From an uncultured Desulfosoma sp. (lineage in GTDB: Bacteria; Desulfobacterota; Syntrophobacteria; Syntrophobacterales; DSM-9756): a DNA stretch of 64,000 nucleotides. The position numbers and the translations under genes are program-made. Shown here in pieces: positions 27,548-36,895 of this stretch. Below the pieces are notes generated by a model, which was not told the origin of the DNA, made no database searches, and saw nothing but the letters and a program-made list of their open reading frames with translations. How positions within the stretch are numbered: position 1 is the first letter of the stretch; every line of letters begins with the position of its first letter. The DNA lies in contig CALGPN010000034.1 in assembly GCA_937960435.1 (NCBI GenBank), positions 33,284-97,283 of the forward strand, read 5' to 3'.

Positions 27548-27868
27548 ATGCTGGAACTTATCCGAAAGGGTCTCCTGGCCAGTTTGGGGGCTGTGGTCAT
27601 GACGAAAGAAAGGGTGGAAAAAGCCACCAAGTCTTTGGTCGAGGAAGGCAAACTTTCCAGGGAAGAGGCTGACAATCTGGCCGAGGAACTCATCCGCAGC
27701 GGTGAGCGCCAGTGGGAGGAGATCCAGACCTCATTGAGCGAAAACCTCAAGAAAGCTGTGGAACGGGTGGATGTGGCGCGGCGCAGCGAACTCGATGCGT
27801 TGAAAGATCGCGTCGAGAACCTGGAAAAGCGTCTGGCCATGCTGGAAGAACGCCTGGGTGGGGCGTAA
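27548..27868 (+). CDS. Phasin-like coiled-coil protein
   Basis: A 106-residue, highly charged, almost entirely helical protein (VEKATKSLVEEGKLSREEADNLAEELIRSGERQWEE, then a heptad stretch RVENLEKRLAMLEERL). Such short phasin/PhaI-like proteins are often annotated next to UbiB-family genes in this group. No polyhydroxyalkanoate synthase is in the window, so a granule role is not supported. It starts 64 bases after the J-domain gene and ends 43 bases before the ABC1 gene. Confidence 0.75.
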   Translation: MLELIRKGLLASLGAVVMTKERVEKATKSLVEEGKLSREEADNLAEELIRSGERQWEEIQTSLSENLKKAVERVDVARRSELDALKDRVENLEKRLAMLEERLGGA

Positions 27869-27911
27869 AGCCGCCAGGTCGCAAAACACCCGGCGCCTGT
27901 GAGGGGGCGGT

Positions 27912-29567
27912 GTGGATTTCAAAACCATCATGCACCTGGGGCGTTTCAAGGACATCGCCGTCATCCTTTTCCGGTACGGGTTTGACGATGTCTTGAACCG
28001 GCTCGGCTTTCCCACGCGCTATTTGCCGGGATCCCGCCATCCCTTGGACGCCGAAACGACCACTTTCGAAAGAATTCGTCGAGCCCTGGAAGACTTGGGG
28101 CCGACGTTCGTCAAGTTCGGCCAGATGATGAGTCTTCGGCCGGATCTCCTGCCCTATCCCCTCATTCAAGAATTGAGAAAGCTCCGGGAAGATGTCGCCC
28201 CTGTGCCTTTCCCGGGAATCTGCTCGGTGGTCGAGAAATCCCTGGAAAGCCCCCTGGAGGAAATTTTCTCCCACTTCGAAGAAGAACCTTTAGCTTCGGC
28301 GTCCATGGCCCAAGTCCACCGGGCCGTGTTGGCCTCGTCGAAACAACCCGTGGCGGTCAAGGTGCAGAGGCCCGGGATCGGCCAAATCATCCGCAAGGAC
28401 TTGTATATCCTGGAGGTTGTGGCCCACGAAATCCACGAAAGGCTGGAGGATTTTCGGGTCTATGAGCTTCCCAACCTGGCCCGGGAGCTGCGGCGCACCA
28501 TGATGCGCGAGCTGGATTTCACGCGGGAGGCGCGAAACATCCGCATCTTCCGCGCCAACTTTCGAAACCTCACCCGTTGTTTCGCCCCCCGTGTTTTTGA
28601 TGCCTATGTGCGGCGTCACGTCCTCACCATGGAACTCATCCAGGGCCGGCGTCTTTCCCATGTCATGGCTGAAGCCGAGGACGCCGAGCGGCACGATCTG
28701 GCCCGTCTCGGCTTGCAGGCCATGGTCAAGCAGATCTTGGAAGATGGGTTCTTCCATGCGGATCCCCACCCCGGAAACATCCTGGTGACCGGCGACCGGT
28801 CCATCTGTTTGTTGGATTGGGGCATGGTGGGACGGTTGAGTCGGGACATCCGCTATGAGCTGATCGATCTCATCCATGCCATTGTGGAGAAGGACAGCGA
28901 GCGGGTTTTGGAGATCGTTTTGGACTTTGCCCGGGGCAGTTCCCTCGAACACCGCTCTTTGATCCACCGCGAGATTTTGGATCTTCTCGATGCCTACCAC
29001 GGCCTCCCGTTGGAACAGATCGACCTCGGCTCGCTTTTGATGGACATAGCCACCATGCTGCGGGAATACAAACTCCATTTGCCTTCGGACCTGGCCATGA
29101 TGATCCGCGCGCTCATCACCGCCGAAGGCACGGCTCGGGAGTTGTGCCCCGATCTCAATGTCATCGAGGAGGCCGAGGATCTCGTGAAGCGCCTCGCCAT
29201 GGAGCGCTGGAGGCCGCCCGAGCTGCTTCGAGGGCTTCGGCGCACGCTGCGCCATTTGGCCATGATGCAACGCGACGTTCCCCCGCGGGTTCTCCAGATT
29301 TTGGACAAGATGCAGCGAGGGGAATTGAACGTGCGTTTTCAGCATGAAAACTTGGGGGATCTGCGGCGCACGCTGGACAGCATTTCCAACCGGCTGACCC
29401 TGGGGCTCATCATCGCCGCCATGATTATCGGCTCCTCCATGATCATCACAACGGGTGTGGCGCCCTTTCTATTCGGCTATCCCGCTCTGGGCATCATCGG
29501 CTATCTCGTCTCCGGCCTCTTTGGTCTGTGGCTCATCGTGACCATTCTTCGTTCCCGCCGCTATTGA
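27912..29567 (+). CDS. ABC1/UbiB-family atypical kinase (AarF-like)
   Basis: 551 residues, GTG start. It has the KxGQ motif (FVKFGQMMSLRPDLLP), the alanine-rich loop SASMAQVHRAV in place of a normal P-loop, the VKVQRPG lysine segment, the catalytic-loop HADPHPGNIL and the DFG-like LLDWGM. Two membrane helices close the C-terminus (about 490-545). Relatives support ubiquinone/menaquinone biosynthesis or lipid handling through ATPase activity. No quinone biosynthesis genes are adjacent, so the exact role is open. Confidence 0.88.
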   Translation: MDFKTIMHLGRFKDIAVILFRYGFDDVLNRLGFPTRYLPGSRHPLDAETTTFERIRRALEDLGPTFVKFGQMMSLRPDLLPYPLIQELRKLREDVAPVPFPGICSVVEKSLESPLEEIFSHFEEEPLASASMAQVHRAVLASSKQPVAVKVQRPGIGQIIRKDLYILEVVAHEIHERLEDFRVYELPNLARELRRTMMRELDFTREARNIRIFRANFRNLTRCFAPRVFDAYVRRHVLTMELIQGRRLSHVMAEAEDAERHDLARLGLQAMVKQILEDGFFHADPHPGNILVTGDRSICLLDWGMVGRLSRDIRYELIDLIHAIVEKDSERVLEIVLDFARGSSLEHRSLIHREILDLLDAYHGLPLEQIDLGSLLMDIATMLREYKLHLPSDLAMMIRALITAEGTARELCPDLNVIEEAEDLVKRLAMERWRPPELLRGLRRTLRHLAMMQRDVPPRVLQILDKMQRGELNVRFQHENLGDLRRTLDSISNRLTLGLIIAAMIIGSSMIITTGVAPFLFGYPALGIIGYLVSGLFGLWLIVTILRSRRY

Positions 29568-29615
29568 GCCCCGATCGAGCGCGTGCCTCATGAAACTTCA
29601 GCCGGCTCAAACGAA

Positions 29616-29637
29616 AGAGGGCCCTTCCGGGCCCTCT
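29616..29637. terminator. Bidirectional terminator between ubiB-like and hesB-like genes
   Basis: AGAGGGCCC-TTCC-GGGCCCTCT, a perfect 9-bp stem with a tetraloop between convergent genes. On the minus strand it is followed by TTTCGTTT, so it best serves the selenoprotein gene; on the plus strand it can end the ABC1 gene message. Confidence 0.8.
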
Positions 29638-29672
29638 GCCTGAGAATCATTTCGGGGACGTCCCGGGATCTT

Positions 29673-30002
29673 TCAGTAACTGCAGGATGAGCCGCAGGAA
29701 CTGCCGCACCCGCCCCCACCGCCGATGGGAACTTCGGAAAGAACTCGAAATCCCGAAACCATGCCCTGATCGATAAAATCCACCGTGATCGACTTGGTGA
29801 GCTCAAGCAATTGGCGGTTCACGACCATCGTGAAGCCGTTGATCTTGAAAACCTCATCCGCGTTCGTAGGTTCATCCAGAACCATGGCCAGAGCGGGGCC
29901 GCTTCACCCGCCCTGCTGAAGAAAGATTCGAATGGGATGAATCGCCTTGTCCTGAAAGTACTCCTTGAGAACTTGTTCCGCTTTCGGTGTCATGTGAACC
30001 AT
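29673..30002 (-). CDS. HesB-like selenoprotein (in-frame UGA at codon 33 read as Sec)
   Basis: Read through the UGA at complement 29904-29906, this is a 109-residue HesB/IscA-fold protein. The reading frame is open and conserved on both sides. Before the UGA are MTPKAEQVLKEYF and IRIFLQQGG; immediately after it are SGPALAMVLDEPTNADEVF, FKINGFTMVVN and VDFIDQG. The UGA stands exactly where IscA proteins have the first conserved cysteine (GGCSG), and HesB-like proteins are a known bacterial selenoprotein family. The ATG at 30002 follows AAGGAG by 7 bases. The C-terminus is glycine- and cysteine-rich (GGGGGCGSSCGSSCSY). selA lies 1.6 kb away. Function is probably iron-sulfur or redox related; a gene caller would start at the Met after the UGA and lose the first 39 residues. 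Confidence 0.9.
29869..29883 (-). promoter_or_regulatory. Bacterial SECIS-like hairpin downstream of the UGA
   Basis: On the mRNA, GGUUC-UGGAU-GAACC forms a perfect 5-bp stem. The loop begins 26 bases after the UGA and has a G in its second position, both within the published bSECIS rules (loop 16-37 bases away, G among the first two loop bases). A second, weaker hairpin (GGCC-7 nt-GGCC, 29886-29900) lies nearer the UGA. Confidence 0.6.
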
Positions 30003-30226
30003 TGGCCGCTCCTTTTGCTTAAAGGCTTTTTCTTTCACCTAGGCACGCCGTGAGGCGGTGTCAATTGACGTGAGGGCGCACCTTAGCAACAAATGGTCAA
30101 TTTGAGAAGCCTGATGCGGGACGATTCACCGGTTCGGCGCCGATGCCGCGGAGGTTGTCTCCGCCGGGCCCGTGGAGCTAGGATGGCACGGTCGGAGGAC
30201 AACGCGCCGGGAAGCGACAAAGAGCT
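30003..30226. other. Divergent intergenic region with a palindrome
   Basis: Lies between the divergent hesB-like and MFS genes. It holds the selenoprotein ribosome site (30009-30014) and a perfect 10-bp palindrome GTCAATTGAC at 30060-30069, which could be a small operator or a chance match. No clear -10/-35 pair could be fixed for either gene. Confidence 0.35.
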
Positions 30227-31483
30227 TTGGGGGTGTCGGTGGAAGACGTTGAGTGGAAGCGCACGTTATGGATCATGTTCACGGCTCAGCTGCTTTCTGC
30301 CGTGGGATTCTCGGTGATCTTTCCTTTTCTGCCGCTTTACGTGCAGGCCTTGGGCTCGGTCTGGCACTGGGATGTCAAGCTCCTGGCGGGGTTGGTCTTT
30401 TCTTCCCAGGCCCTGACCATGATGGTCGCCTCCCCCGTGTGGGGCGGCTTGGCCGACCGGTTCGGGCGCAAACTCATGGTGGAGCGATCCCTTTTCGGGG
30501 GCGCCGTGGTCCTGGCGGCCATGGCGTTTGTCCGTTCCGCCGAGGAGCTGGTGGCCCTGCGGGCTCTTCAAGGCTTGATCACCGGAACCATTTCCGCCGC
30601 CAACGCGTTGGTGGCGGCCGCGGTCCCGCGCCAACGCATCGGGTATGCCATGGGCGTCATGCAATTGGGATTGACCGGCGGCATTGCTGTGGGCCCGCTT
30701 CTGGGGGGAGTGCTTGCCGACACGGTGGGCTATCGGTCCGCCTTTCTTGTCACCGGGGGGCTTTTGGCCGCGGCCGGCGTGTTGGTTGCAGCCGGGGTTC
30801 GAGAGGGTTTCCAGCCTCCTGAAAGGGCGTCCCTGGCAGATGTTTCCCTCGGGCTGTGGCGCTCGTGGCGAACCATCCTGCAGCGCCGCGGCGTGGCCAT
30901 GGCCTACGGACTTCGTTTTTTTGCCTATCTCGGGCGCATGATGATCATTCCCATCGCCCCCTTCTTTGTCCAAACGCTTTTGGCGCCCGAGGCATCGGTG
31001 AACACGTTCACGGGCCTTCTCTTTGCGGTGGTGGCGTTCATGGGCGCCGTGTCGGCCGTCTTCTGGGGCCGGCTCGGGGATCGGATCGGCCATGAAAAAG
31101 TGTTGGTCACCTGCGCGGTGTTAGGCGGCTTGGCGTACCTGCCTCAAAGCCTGGTGCAACAGGCGTGGCAGCTCCTGGCTCTGCAGGCGCTGTGCGGTTT
31201 GGCTTTAGGCGGCACTCTGCCTTCGACCAGTTCTCTTCTGGCGGCCTATACGGCCCAAGGGGAAGAAGGGTCCGTGTACGGTTTGGATAGTTCCGTCGTT
31301 TCAGGTTCACGCGCTGTGGCGCCGCTCCTGGGAGCGGCCGTCGCGGGCGGTTTCGGTCTTCGGGCCACGTTTACGGCGACGGGGATCCTTTTCTTCTTCA
31401 TGGCGTTTCTGGCGCTGTGGAAGCTTCCATCCCCGCGCAGACCCCGCCCGGTTCCGGCTCCCTTGGAGGGAGATCTCTCATGA
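30227..31483 (+). CDS. Major facilitator superfamily efflux transporter
   Basis: About 418 residues with 12 predicted membrane helices. The MFS loop 2-3 signature GGLADRFGRKLM is clear, repeated as WGRLGDRIGHEKV in the second half, and the motif-C-like VGPLLGGVLAD in helix 5 is typical of drug:proton antiporters. The TTG at 30227 and GTGs at 30233 and 30239 are all possible starts; none has a strong ribosome site. The substrate is unknown. It lies between two selenium-related genes but nothing in its sequence ties it to selenium. Confidence 0.85.
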   Translation: MGVSVEDVEWKRTLWIMFTAQLLSAVGFSVIFPFLPLYVQALGSVWHWDVKLLAGLVFSSQALTMMVASPVWGGLADRFGRKLMVERSLFGGAVVLAAMAFVRSAEELVALRALQGLITGTISAANALVAAAVPRQRIGYAMGVMQLGLTGGIAVGPLLGGVLADTVGYRSAFLVTGGLLAAAGVLVAAGVREGFQPPERASLADVSLGLWRSWRTILQRRGVAMAYGLRFFAYLGRMMIIPIAPFFVQTLLAPEASVNTFTGLLFAVVAFMGAVSAVFWGRLGDRIGHEKVLVTCAVLGGLAYLPQSLVQQAWQLLALQALCGLALGGTLPSTSSLLAAYTAQGEEGSVYGLDSSVVSGSRAVAPLLGAAVAGGFGLRATFTATGILFFFMAFLALWKLPSPRRPRPVPAPLEGDLS

Positions 31484-31573
31484 GGATGCACGAGACATGG
31501 GAGAAGCGTTTTTCGACCGGCGCCTTCGGAGGCTCCCCAAGAGAATCACGAAGGATCCCGAAAGGACGGCCTT

Positions 31574-33001
31574 TTATGCCGCCAATGCGGCGAAAGCGTG
31601 GAGGATGATTTCATCGTCCCCTTTTTGGAGTGTGCGCACATCCATGAGGAACCGATCCGATTCGATGCGGCCGATAATGGGCGGGTTGTGAGCTCTGAGC
31701 CGCTCTTCCAATCGCGCGGCGCTCCACCGGGGCGACGCCACGGCCACCACAAAAGTGGGCAGGTTTCTCTCGGGCAAGGCGCCTCCACCCACCTGAGAGG
31801 TGCTTTCCAGGACGTGCACATCCCATTGATGAGCCCCACCGTTCAGGTCTCGGATGCCCTGCGCCAAGCGGTGCGCCGCCTCTTTCAAGGTTTCCAGGGG
31901 CCTGGCGATCATTTCCAGGGTGGGAATGCGGCGCCACGCCGTCGGCTCGTCGCGATACAAGCGCAAGGTGGCCTCCAGAGCCGCCAAAGTCATTTTGTCC
32001 ACCCTAAGGGCGCGGGTCAGGGGGTTTTTCTTGCATTGGGCGATGAGCTCCTGACGGCCGAGGATGATGCCGGCTTGGGGGCCTCCCAGCAGTTTGTCGC
32101 CGCTGAAAGTGACCACATCCACACCCGCCCTGACGGCTTCCTGAGCGGTGGGTTCTCGAGGCAGTCCCAGCGGGGAGACGTCCACCAGGGAACCGCTTCC
32201 CAGGTCCTCCGCCACGAGGAGGTTGCGGCGTCGAGCCAGGCACACCAGGTCTTCCAAGGGGACTTCGGCTGTAAAACCGATCAGGCGATAGTTGCTGCAG
32301 TGCACTTTCATCAAAAGGCGGGTGCGTTCGCCGATGGCGTTTTCGTAATCGTGGAGGTGGGTTCGGTTTGTGCATCCCACTTCACGAAGAATGGCCCCGC
32401 TGGCCGCCATGACGTCGGGGATTCGGAAAGAGCCCCCGATTTCCACTAGCTGTCCCCGGGAAACGATGACCTCCCGCTCCTTGGCCAAGGTGTTCAAGAC
32501 CAAGAAGACGGCGGCGGCGTTGTTGTTGACGACGAGCGCGGCTTCGGCCCCCGTGATTTCCCGAAGAATCGCCTCCGCGTGCACATAGCGCGATCCTCGC
32601 CGCCCCCGGGACAGGTCGTATTCCAGGTTGGAGTAACTGCGGCACACCATCTGGAGCCTTTGGATCGCCTCTTCTGCCAAGAGGGAACGTCCCAGGTTGG
32701 TGTGGACCACAATGCCCGTGGCGTTGACCACCGGCTGCAAGGTGAACGCGTTTTTTTTCGCGCAGAGGACCAAAGACTGCTGCACCACAAGATCCGGGGA
32801 GGGCGGTTCGGCCGACGGGCCGTCGGAGGGGGAAAGCAAACGGTGCCGCACCGATTCCAGCGTCTCACGGAGGCTTTCCACCACGATTTTTCTGGGAACA
32901 TGCTGGAGTGTTTCTTGGATTTGCGGATGCTTGAGAAGCTCATCCACGCTCGGGAGCTTGCGGAGTCGATCTTGGATCGTGCGGCCTTCCTCGTTCGCCA
33001 T
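31574..33001 (-). CDS. selA: L-seryl-tRNA(Sec) selenium transferase SelA
   Basis: A 475-residue PLP enzyme that converts Ser-tRNA(Sec) to Sec-tRNA(Sec) with selenophosphate. The family core is intact: VVNATGIVVHTNLGRSLL, YSNLEYDLSRGRRGSRY, and the PLP lysine at 303 in FSGDKLLGGPQAG. The GGAGAGGGACA upstream of the ATG is a fair ribosome site. selB, selC and selD are not in the window, so the gene stands alone on this strand. It supports reading the nearby UGA in the HesB-like gene as selenocysteine. Confidence 0.96.
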   Translation of the reverse strand: MANEEGRTIQDRLRKLPSVDELLKHPQIQETLQHVPRKIVVESLRETLESVRHRLLSPSDGPSAEPPSPDLVVQQSLVLCAKKNAFTLQPVVNATGIVVHTNLGRSLLAEEAIQRLQMVCRSYSNLEYDLSRGRRGSRYVHAEAILREITGAEAALVVNNNAAAVFLVLNTLAKEREVIVSRGQLVEIGGSFRIPDVMAASGAILREVGCTNRTHLHDYENAIGERTRLLMKVHCSNYRLIGFTAEVPLEDLVCLARRRNLLVAEDLGSGSLVDVSPLGLPREPTAQEAVRAGVDVVTFSGDKLLGGPQAGIILGRQELIAQCKKNPLTRALRVDKMTLAALEATLRLYRDEPTAWRRIPTLEMIARPLETLKEAAHRLAQGIRDLNGGAHQWDVHVLESTSQVGGGALPERNLPTFVVAVASPRWSAARLEERLRAHNPPIIGRIESDRFLMDVRTLQKGDDEIILHAFAALAA

Positions 33002-33226
33002 TGTCCCTCTCCAGATTCACGGTGGTCTTCAGGGTCCCATCCCCCTGAAATGTGAAAGGGATTATAGCGGATCCGCTGCGCCGGGGAAATTCTCTTGCGC
33101 TCTTGAAGTCTATTGGGCCGTTTGCTCGTCGCACAGTCTTTGGAATGGGGGACGGGCTTCGTCTTTACCCCAAAGCGGATCGGGATTATTGTGGAGCCAA
33201 AACACGAAGGGAGGTTTTGAAAGGCT

Positions 33227-36200
33227 TTGAATTTCAGTCCTGCGCCACAAATGGGAAAAGAGCGTGAAGGCGTTTCTCGAGCGGAACATTCCTTTTCCGC
33301 TTCGCATCTTACGGAGATTCTTCGAAAAAGTTCCGGACCTTTGTCCCTATCGAACATGCCGTCTTCGGCGCTCGCCTTGTGGACGGCACACTTGGCCGAC
33401 AACCTCAAAAGGCCTGTGATCGTGATCACGGCCACGGACCGCGAGGCGGCGTCCCTTGCGGAGGAAATCCGCTTTTTCCAAGAGCCTCTTCGGACCCCCG
33501 ACCCCTTGAGCCGAAGGCTCCATGTTTTCCCTTCCCGATCCGGGCACCAGGCTCAGGTTTTGGGCAAAATGGAGCACACCGCCCACCGGTTGGAAACCCT
33601 GTGGAGTTTGAGGAGTCTAAACAAGCCGTTCATTGTGGTGACTTCCGCGGCGGCGGTTTTGGAAAAAGTAATCCCTCCGGCGGCTCTCATGGAGGCCGGT
33701 GAATATCGGGTTGTGGGCGAGACGGTGGATGTGGAAGCTTTAGTGCGGCGTTTGGTCGCCGCGGGCTATTATCCCACGGCCCTGGTGGAAGAATACGGGG
33801 ATTTCAGTCGGCGTGGCGGAGTCCTGGACATTTACGTGCCCCTCTACGCTTGGCCCGTGCGTCTGGAATTTTCCGGGGACGTCTTGGAATCCATCCGCCT
33901 CTTCCATCCCGGCACACAACGGTCCTTGGCATCCCTCCAAGAAGTGGTCGTGTCTCCGGCCTCCGAGGTCGTCTTCGATGAAGCCGCCCGCGAGCGGGCT
34001 CGAGCCGTCCTCATGGAAGACGTGCACCGGGGGCGGGTGAGCCCCTCTTTGGGCAATGTCTGGCTCGAAAGATTGGAGCAGGGCCACCAGCCTGCGGCGT
34101 TCGAAGCGGTTCTTTCGGTTTTCTATGAAGAGCTTTCCACCTTTTTCGATTACCTGCCTCGGGAAGCCGTGTTGGTGTGGTCCGATTACGGGGCGCTGAA
34201 AAAAGAGCTGCACGAAATCTACGGCCGTATCCTCTGGGAACAGGGCCGACAGGAAGGCGACGATCCATGGCGGCGTCCCGTAGAAGAGCTTTTCCTGGCC
34301 CCCGAAACCGTGGAGACGGCCGCGCAGAGTTTTCAAAACGTTTGGATCGACGCCATGGCGGACCGAAAGGAGGCGGCGATCCACCACGACGTGGGGGTGG
34401 AGACTCAAAGCGAGTTGTGTTTGGCTCTCAAATCCCATCCCAGGAGGGAAAGGCTTCTGGAGCCGTTGGTTCAACGCATTCTGGCGTGGCAGGATCATGG
34501 TTTGGCGACCGTCATCGTCAGTGAGGGGCCGGAGCAGTCCAAGCGGCTCAAAGAACTCCTCGCCCACTATGGACTCGACACGACCGGATCCGTTCGGGGA
34601 TGGGATCTGGTGCGTCCCCGCACACCCGAAGGCCGGGAGCTGGCGCTGGCCGTTGGGTCGATCCGCTCAGGCTTTGTGTGGCCGGGGCAGCACCTGGCGG
34701 TGGTTTCGGAGACGGAACTCTTCGGCAGGCGGCGTGTGCGGCCTCGAGGAAAAAAGAGCCTCACGGGGCTGTTTCTCAGCTCCTTTGAAGATCTGCACGA
34801 AGGGGATTTGGTGGTTCATGTGGACCACGGCATCGGGGTCTACCGGGGTCTCGTGCACCTTACCGTCGGGCAGCTGGAAAGCGATTTTCTCCAGCTGGAC
34901 TACCAAGACGGCGATCGTTTGTATGTCCCGGTGGATAAGTTGCATAAGGTGCAGAAATACCTGGGCGTGGAAGGCGCCGAGGTCCGCGTGGATAAATTGG
35001 GCGGCAAGGCGTGGGAAGCCGCGAAGAAAAAAGCCCGTGAATCGGCCGAAAGGGTGGCCGAGGAATTGCTCAAGATTTATGCCCTGCGCCAAATCCGAGA
35101 GGGTACGGCGTTCAGCCCACCGGACAGTCTGTACCGGGAATTTGAGGCCACATTTCCTTTCGATGAAACCCCGGATCAGATGCGGGCCATTGAAGATGTT
35201 TTGCAGGACATGTGCTCCCGCCGCCCCATGGATCGGCTCGTGTGCGGGGATGTGGGATACGGCAAGACGGAAGTGGCCCTGCGGGCGGCATTCAAAGCGG
35301 CCATGGACGGCAAACAGGTGGCCATGCTCACCCCGACCACCGTTTTGGCCGAGCAGCACTACGCCACATTTCAGGAACGCCTCAAAGATTTTCCCGTCAC
35401 CGTGGACGTGCTCAGTCGTTTCCGAACCCCATCGGAACAAAAACGCATCCTGGAGCGATTGCGCTCCGGACAACTGGACATCATCATCGGCACCCATCGG
35501 CTTCTGCAAAAAGACGTTGTCTTCAAAGATTTGGGTCTGCTCATCATCGATGAGGAGCAGCGTTTCGGAGTGCGGCATAAAGAGCGCATTAAAGAACTAC
35601 GGGTTGCGGTGGATGTGCTGACCTTGACGGCGACGCCCATCCCGAGAACACTTCACATGGCCCTGACGGGAATCCGCGACCTGAGCACCATCGAAACCCC
35701 CCCGCAGGACCGCAAGGCCGTGGAAACGGTGGTCTGCCCTTTCGAAGAATCGACCATTCGCGAGGCCATTACGCGAGAACTGCGGCGCGGCGGGCAAGTG
35801 TTCTTCGTGCACAATCATGTGCAAACCATTTTGCGCATGGCCGACAAGATCCGGTCCCTGGTTCCGGAAGCCCGCGTGGAGGTGGCGCACGGGCAGATGA
35901 AGGAGCGGGACTTGGAAAAGATCATGATGGATTTCGTGCACAAAAAGGTGGATGTGCTGGTCTGCACGACCATCATCGAGTCCGGCTTGGACATCCCGGC
36001 GGCCAACACCATCTTGATCCATCGGGCGGATAAAATGGGACTGGCCCAAATCTACCAGCTGCGCGGACGGGTCGGCCGATCGGCGGAACAGGCGTACGCC
36101 TATCTCCTCATCCCCGGAGAACACCTGGTGACTCGGGATGCGCAGAAAAGACTTCGGGCCCTCATGGACTTCAGCGAGCTGGGTTCAGGCTTCAAGATCG

Positions 36201-36874
36201 CCCTGAACGATCTCCAAATCCGAGGCGGCGGTACGATTTTGGGCTCCGCGCAGTCCGGACACATCGCCTCCGTGGGCTATGAGCTCTACCTGGAGCTTTT
36301 GGAAGAAACGATCCGAAAGATGAAAGGCGAGGCGGTGGAGGAGGAGTTTCCCGATCCCGAAATCGCCATCCCCGTGGCGGCCTATGTGCCGTCCCACTTC
36401 ATGCCCGTAGCCGACCATAGGCTTGTGGCCTATAAGCGCCTGTCCGGGGCCAAAAGCCAGGAAGAAATCGACGACATCGCCAAAGAATGGCGCGATCGAT
36501 TCGGGCCTTTGCCCGATGAGGCCAAAGCGCTTCTGGTGCTTGCTCGAGTGCGGCTCCTATTGAAAAGCTTACGCATCACCCGCCTGGAAGGAACCGATAC
36601 GGTCATGACGTGCATTTTTGCCGAACCCGTGCCGTGGGGCTCGGTCGTCGAGACACTTTCCGATGCCAAATGCTTTGTTTCCATGCACGGGGAACGCAAG
36701 ATGACGGTGGAACTGGAGGCACGGTCGACCTTGGCGGCGTTGGTGCGGTTGAAAAGAGTCTTGCAAGCCCTTGAGGATCATGTTAGAGACCTTAGTCAAT
36801 TCAATAGGTTAGTTTCACCTCGTTCTTCCCTTTCGGAAACTTTCGGGGGAGGAAGCGGGGAGCGGTCCCCCTGA
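33227..36874 (+). CDS. mfd: Transcription-repair coupling factor Mfd
   Basis: About 1215 residues. It removes stalled RNA polymerase from damaged DNA and recruits UvrA. The UvrB-homology region is at about 20-350. The RNA polymerase-interacting domain starts near DLVVHVDHGIGVYRGL. The helicase has Walker A GDVGYGKTEVALRAAF, DEEQRFG as motif II, and LRGRVGRSAEQAYAYLL as motif VI. The TRCF C-terminal domain follows. The TTG at 33227 has AAGGGAGG upstream; the ATG at 33251 is the alternative. It heads a four-gene run with surA-like, rodZ-like and recO. Confidence 0.96.
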   Translation: MNFSPAPQMGKEREGVSRAEHSFSASHLTEILRKSSGPLSLSNMPSSALALWTAHLADNLKRPVIVITATDREAASLAEEIRFFQEPLRTPDPLSRRLHVFPSRSGHQAQVLGKMEHTAHRLETLWSLRSLNKPFIVVTSAAAVLEKVIPPAALMEAGEYRVVGETVDVEALVRRLVAAGYYPTALVEEYGDFSRRGGVLDIYVPLYAWPVRLEFSGDVLESIRLFHPGTQRSLASLQEVVVSPASEVVFDEAARERARAVLMEDVHRGRVSPSLGNVWLERLEQGHQPAAFEAVLSVFYEELSTFFDYLPREAVLVWSDYGALKKELHEIYGRILWEQGRQEGDDPWRRPVEELFLAPETVETAAQSFQNVWIDAMADRKEAAIHHDVGVETQSELCLALKSHPRRERLLEPLVQRILAWQDHGLATVIVSEGPEQSKRLKELLAHYGLDTTGSVRGWDLVRPRTPEGRELALAVGSIRSGFVWPGQHLAVVSETELFGRRRVRPRGKKSLTGLFLSSFEDLHEGDLVVHVDHGIGVYRGLVHLTVGQLESDFLQLDYQDGDRLYVPVDKLHKVQKYLGVEGAEVRVDKLGGKAWEAAKKKARESAERVAEELLKIYALRQIREGTAFSPPDSLYREFEATFPFDETPDQMRAIEDVLQDMCSRRPMDRLVCGDVGYGKTEVALRAAFKAAMDGKQVAMLTPTTVLAEQHYATFQERLKDFPVTVDVLSRFRTPSEQKRILERLRSGQLDIIIGTHRLLQKDVVFKDLGLLIIDEEQRFGVRHKERIKELRVAVDVLTLTATPIPRTLHMALTGIRDLSTIETPPQDRKAVETVVCPFEESTIREAITRELRRGGQVFFVHNHVQTILRMADKIRSLVPEARVEVAHGQMKERDLEKIMMDFVHKKVDVLVCTTIIESGLDIPAANTILIHRADKMGLAQIYQLRGRVGRSAEQAYAYLLIPGEHLVTRDAQKRLRALMDFSELGSGFKIALNDLQIRGGGTILGSAQSGHIASVGYELYLELLEETIRKMKGEAVEEEFPDPEIAIPVAAYVPSHFMPVADHRLVAYKRLSGAKSQEEIDDIAKEWRDRFGPLPDEAKALLVLARVRLLLKSLRITRLEGTDTVMTCIFAEPVPWGSVVETLSDAKCFVSMHGERKMTVELEARSTLAALVRLKRVLQALEDHVRDLSQFNRLVSPRSSLSETFGGGSGERSP

Positions 36875-36895
36875 GCGGAAAGGATGTAAGGCGCG

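Noticed and set aside
29673..29885. A 70-residue protein starting at the Met after the UGA
   Set aside because: That start lacks a ribosome site and removes the HesB N-terminal half, which is clearly encoded upstream through the UGA.
31484..31700. Small plus-strand frames after the MFS gene (around 31497-31691)
   Set aside because: They overlap the 3' end of selA antisense, have no recognisable sequence and no good ribosome site.
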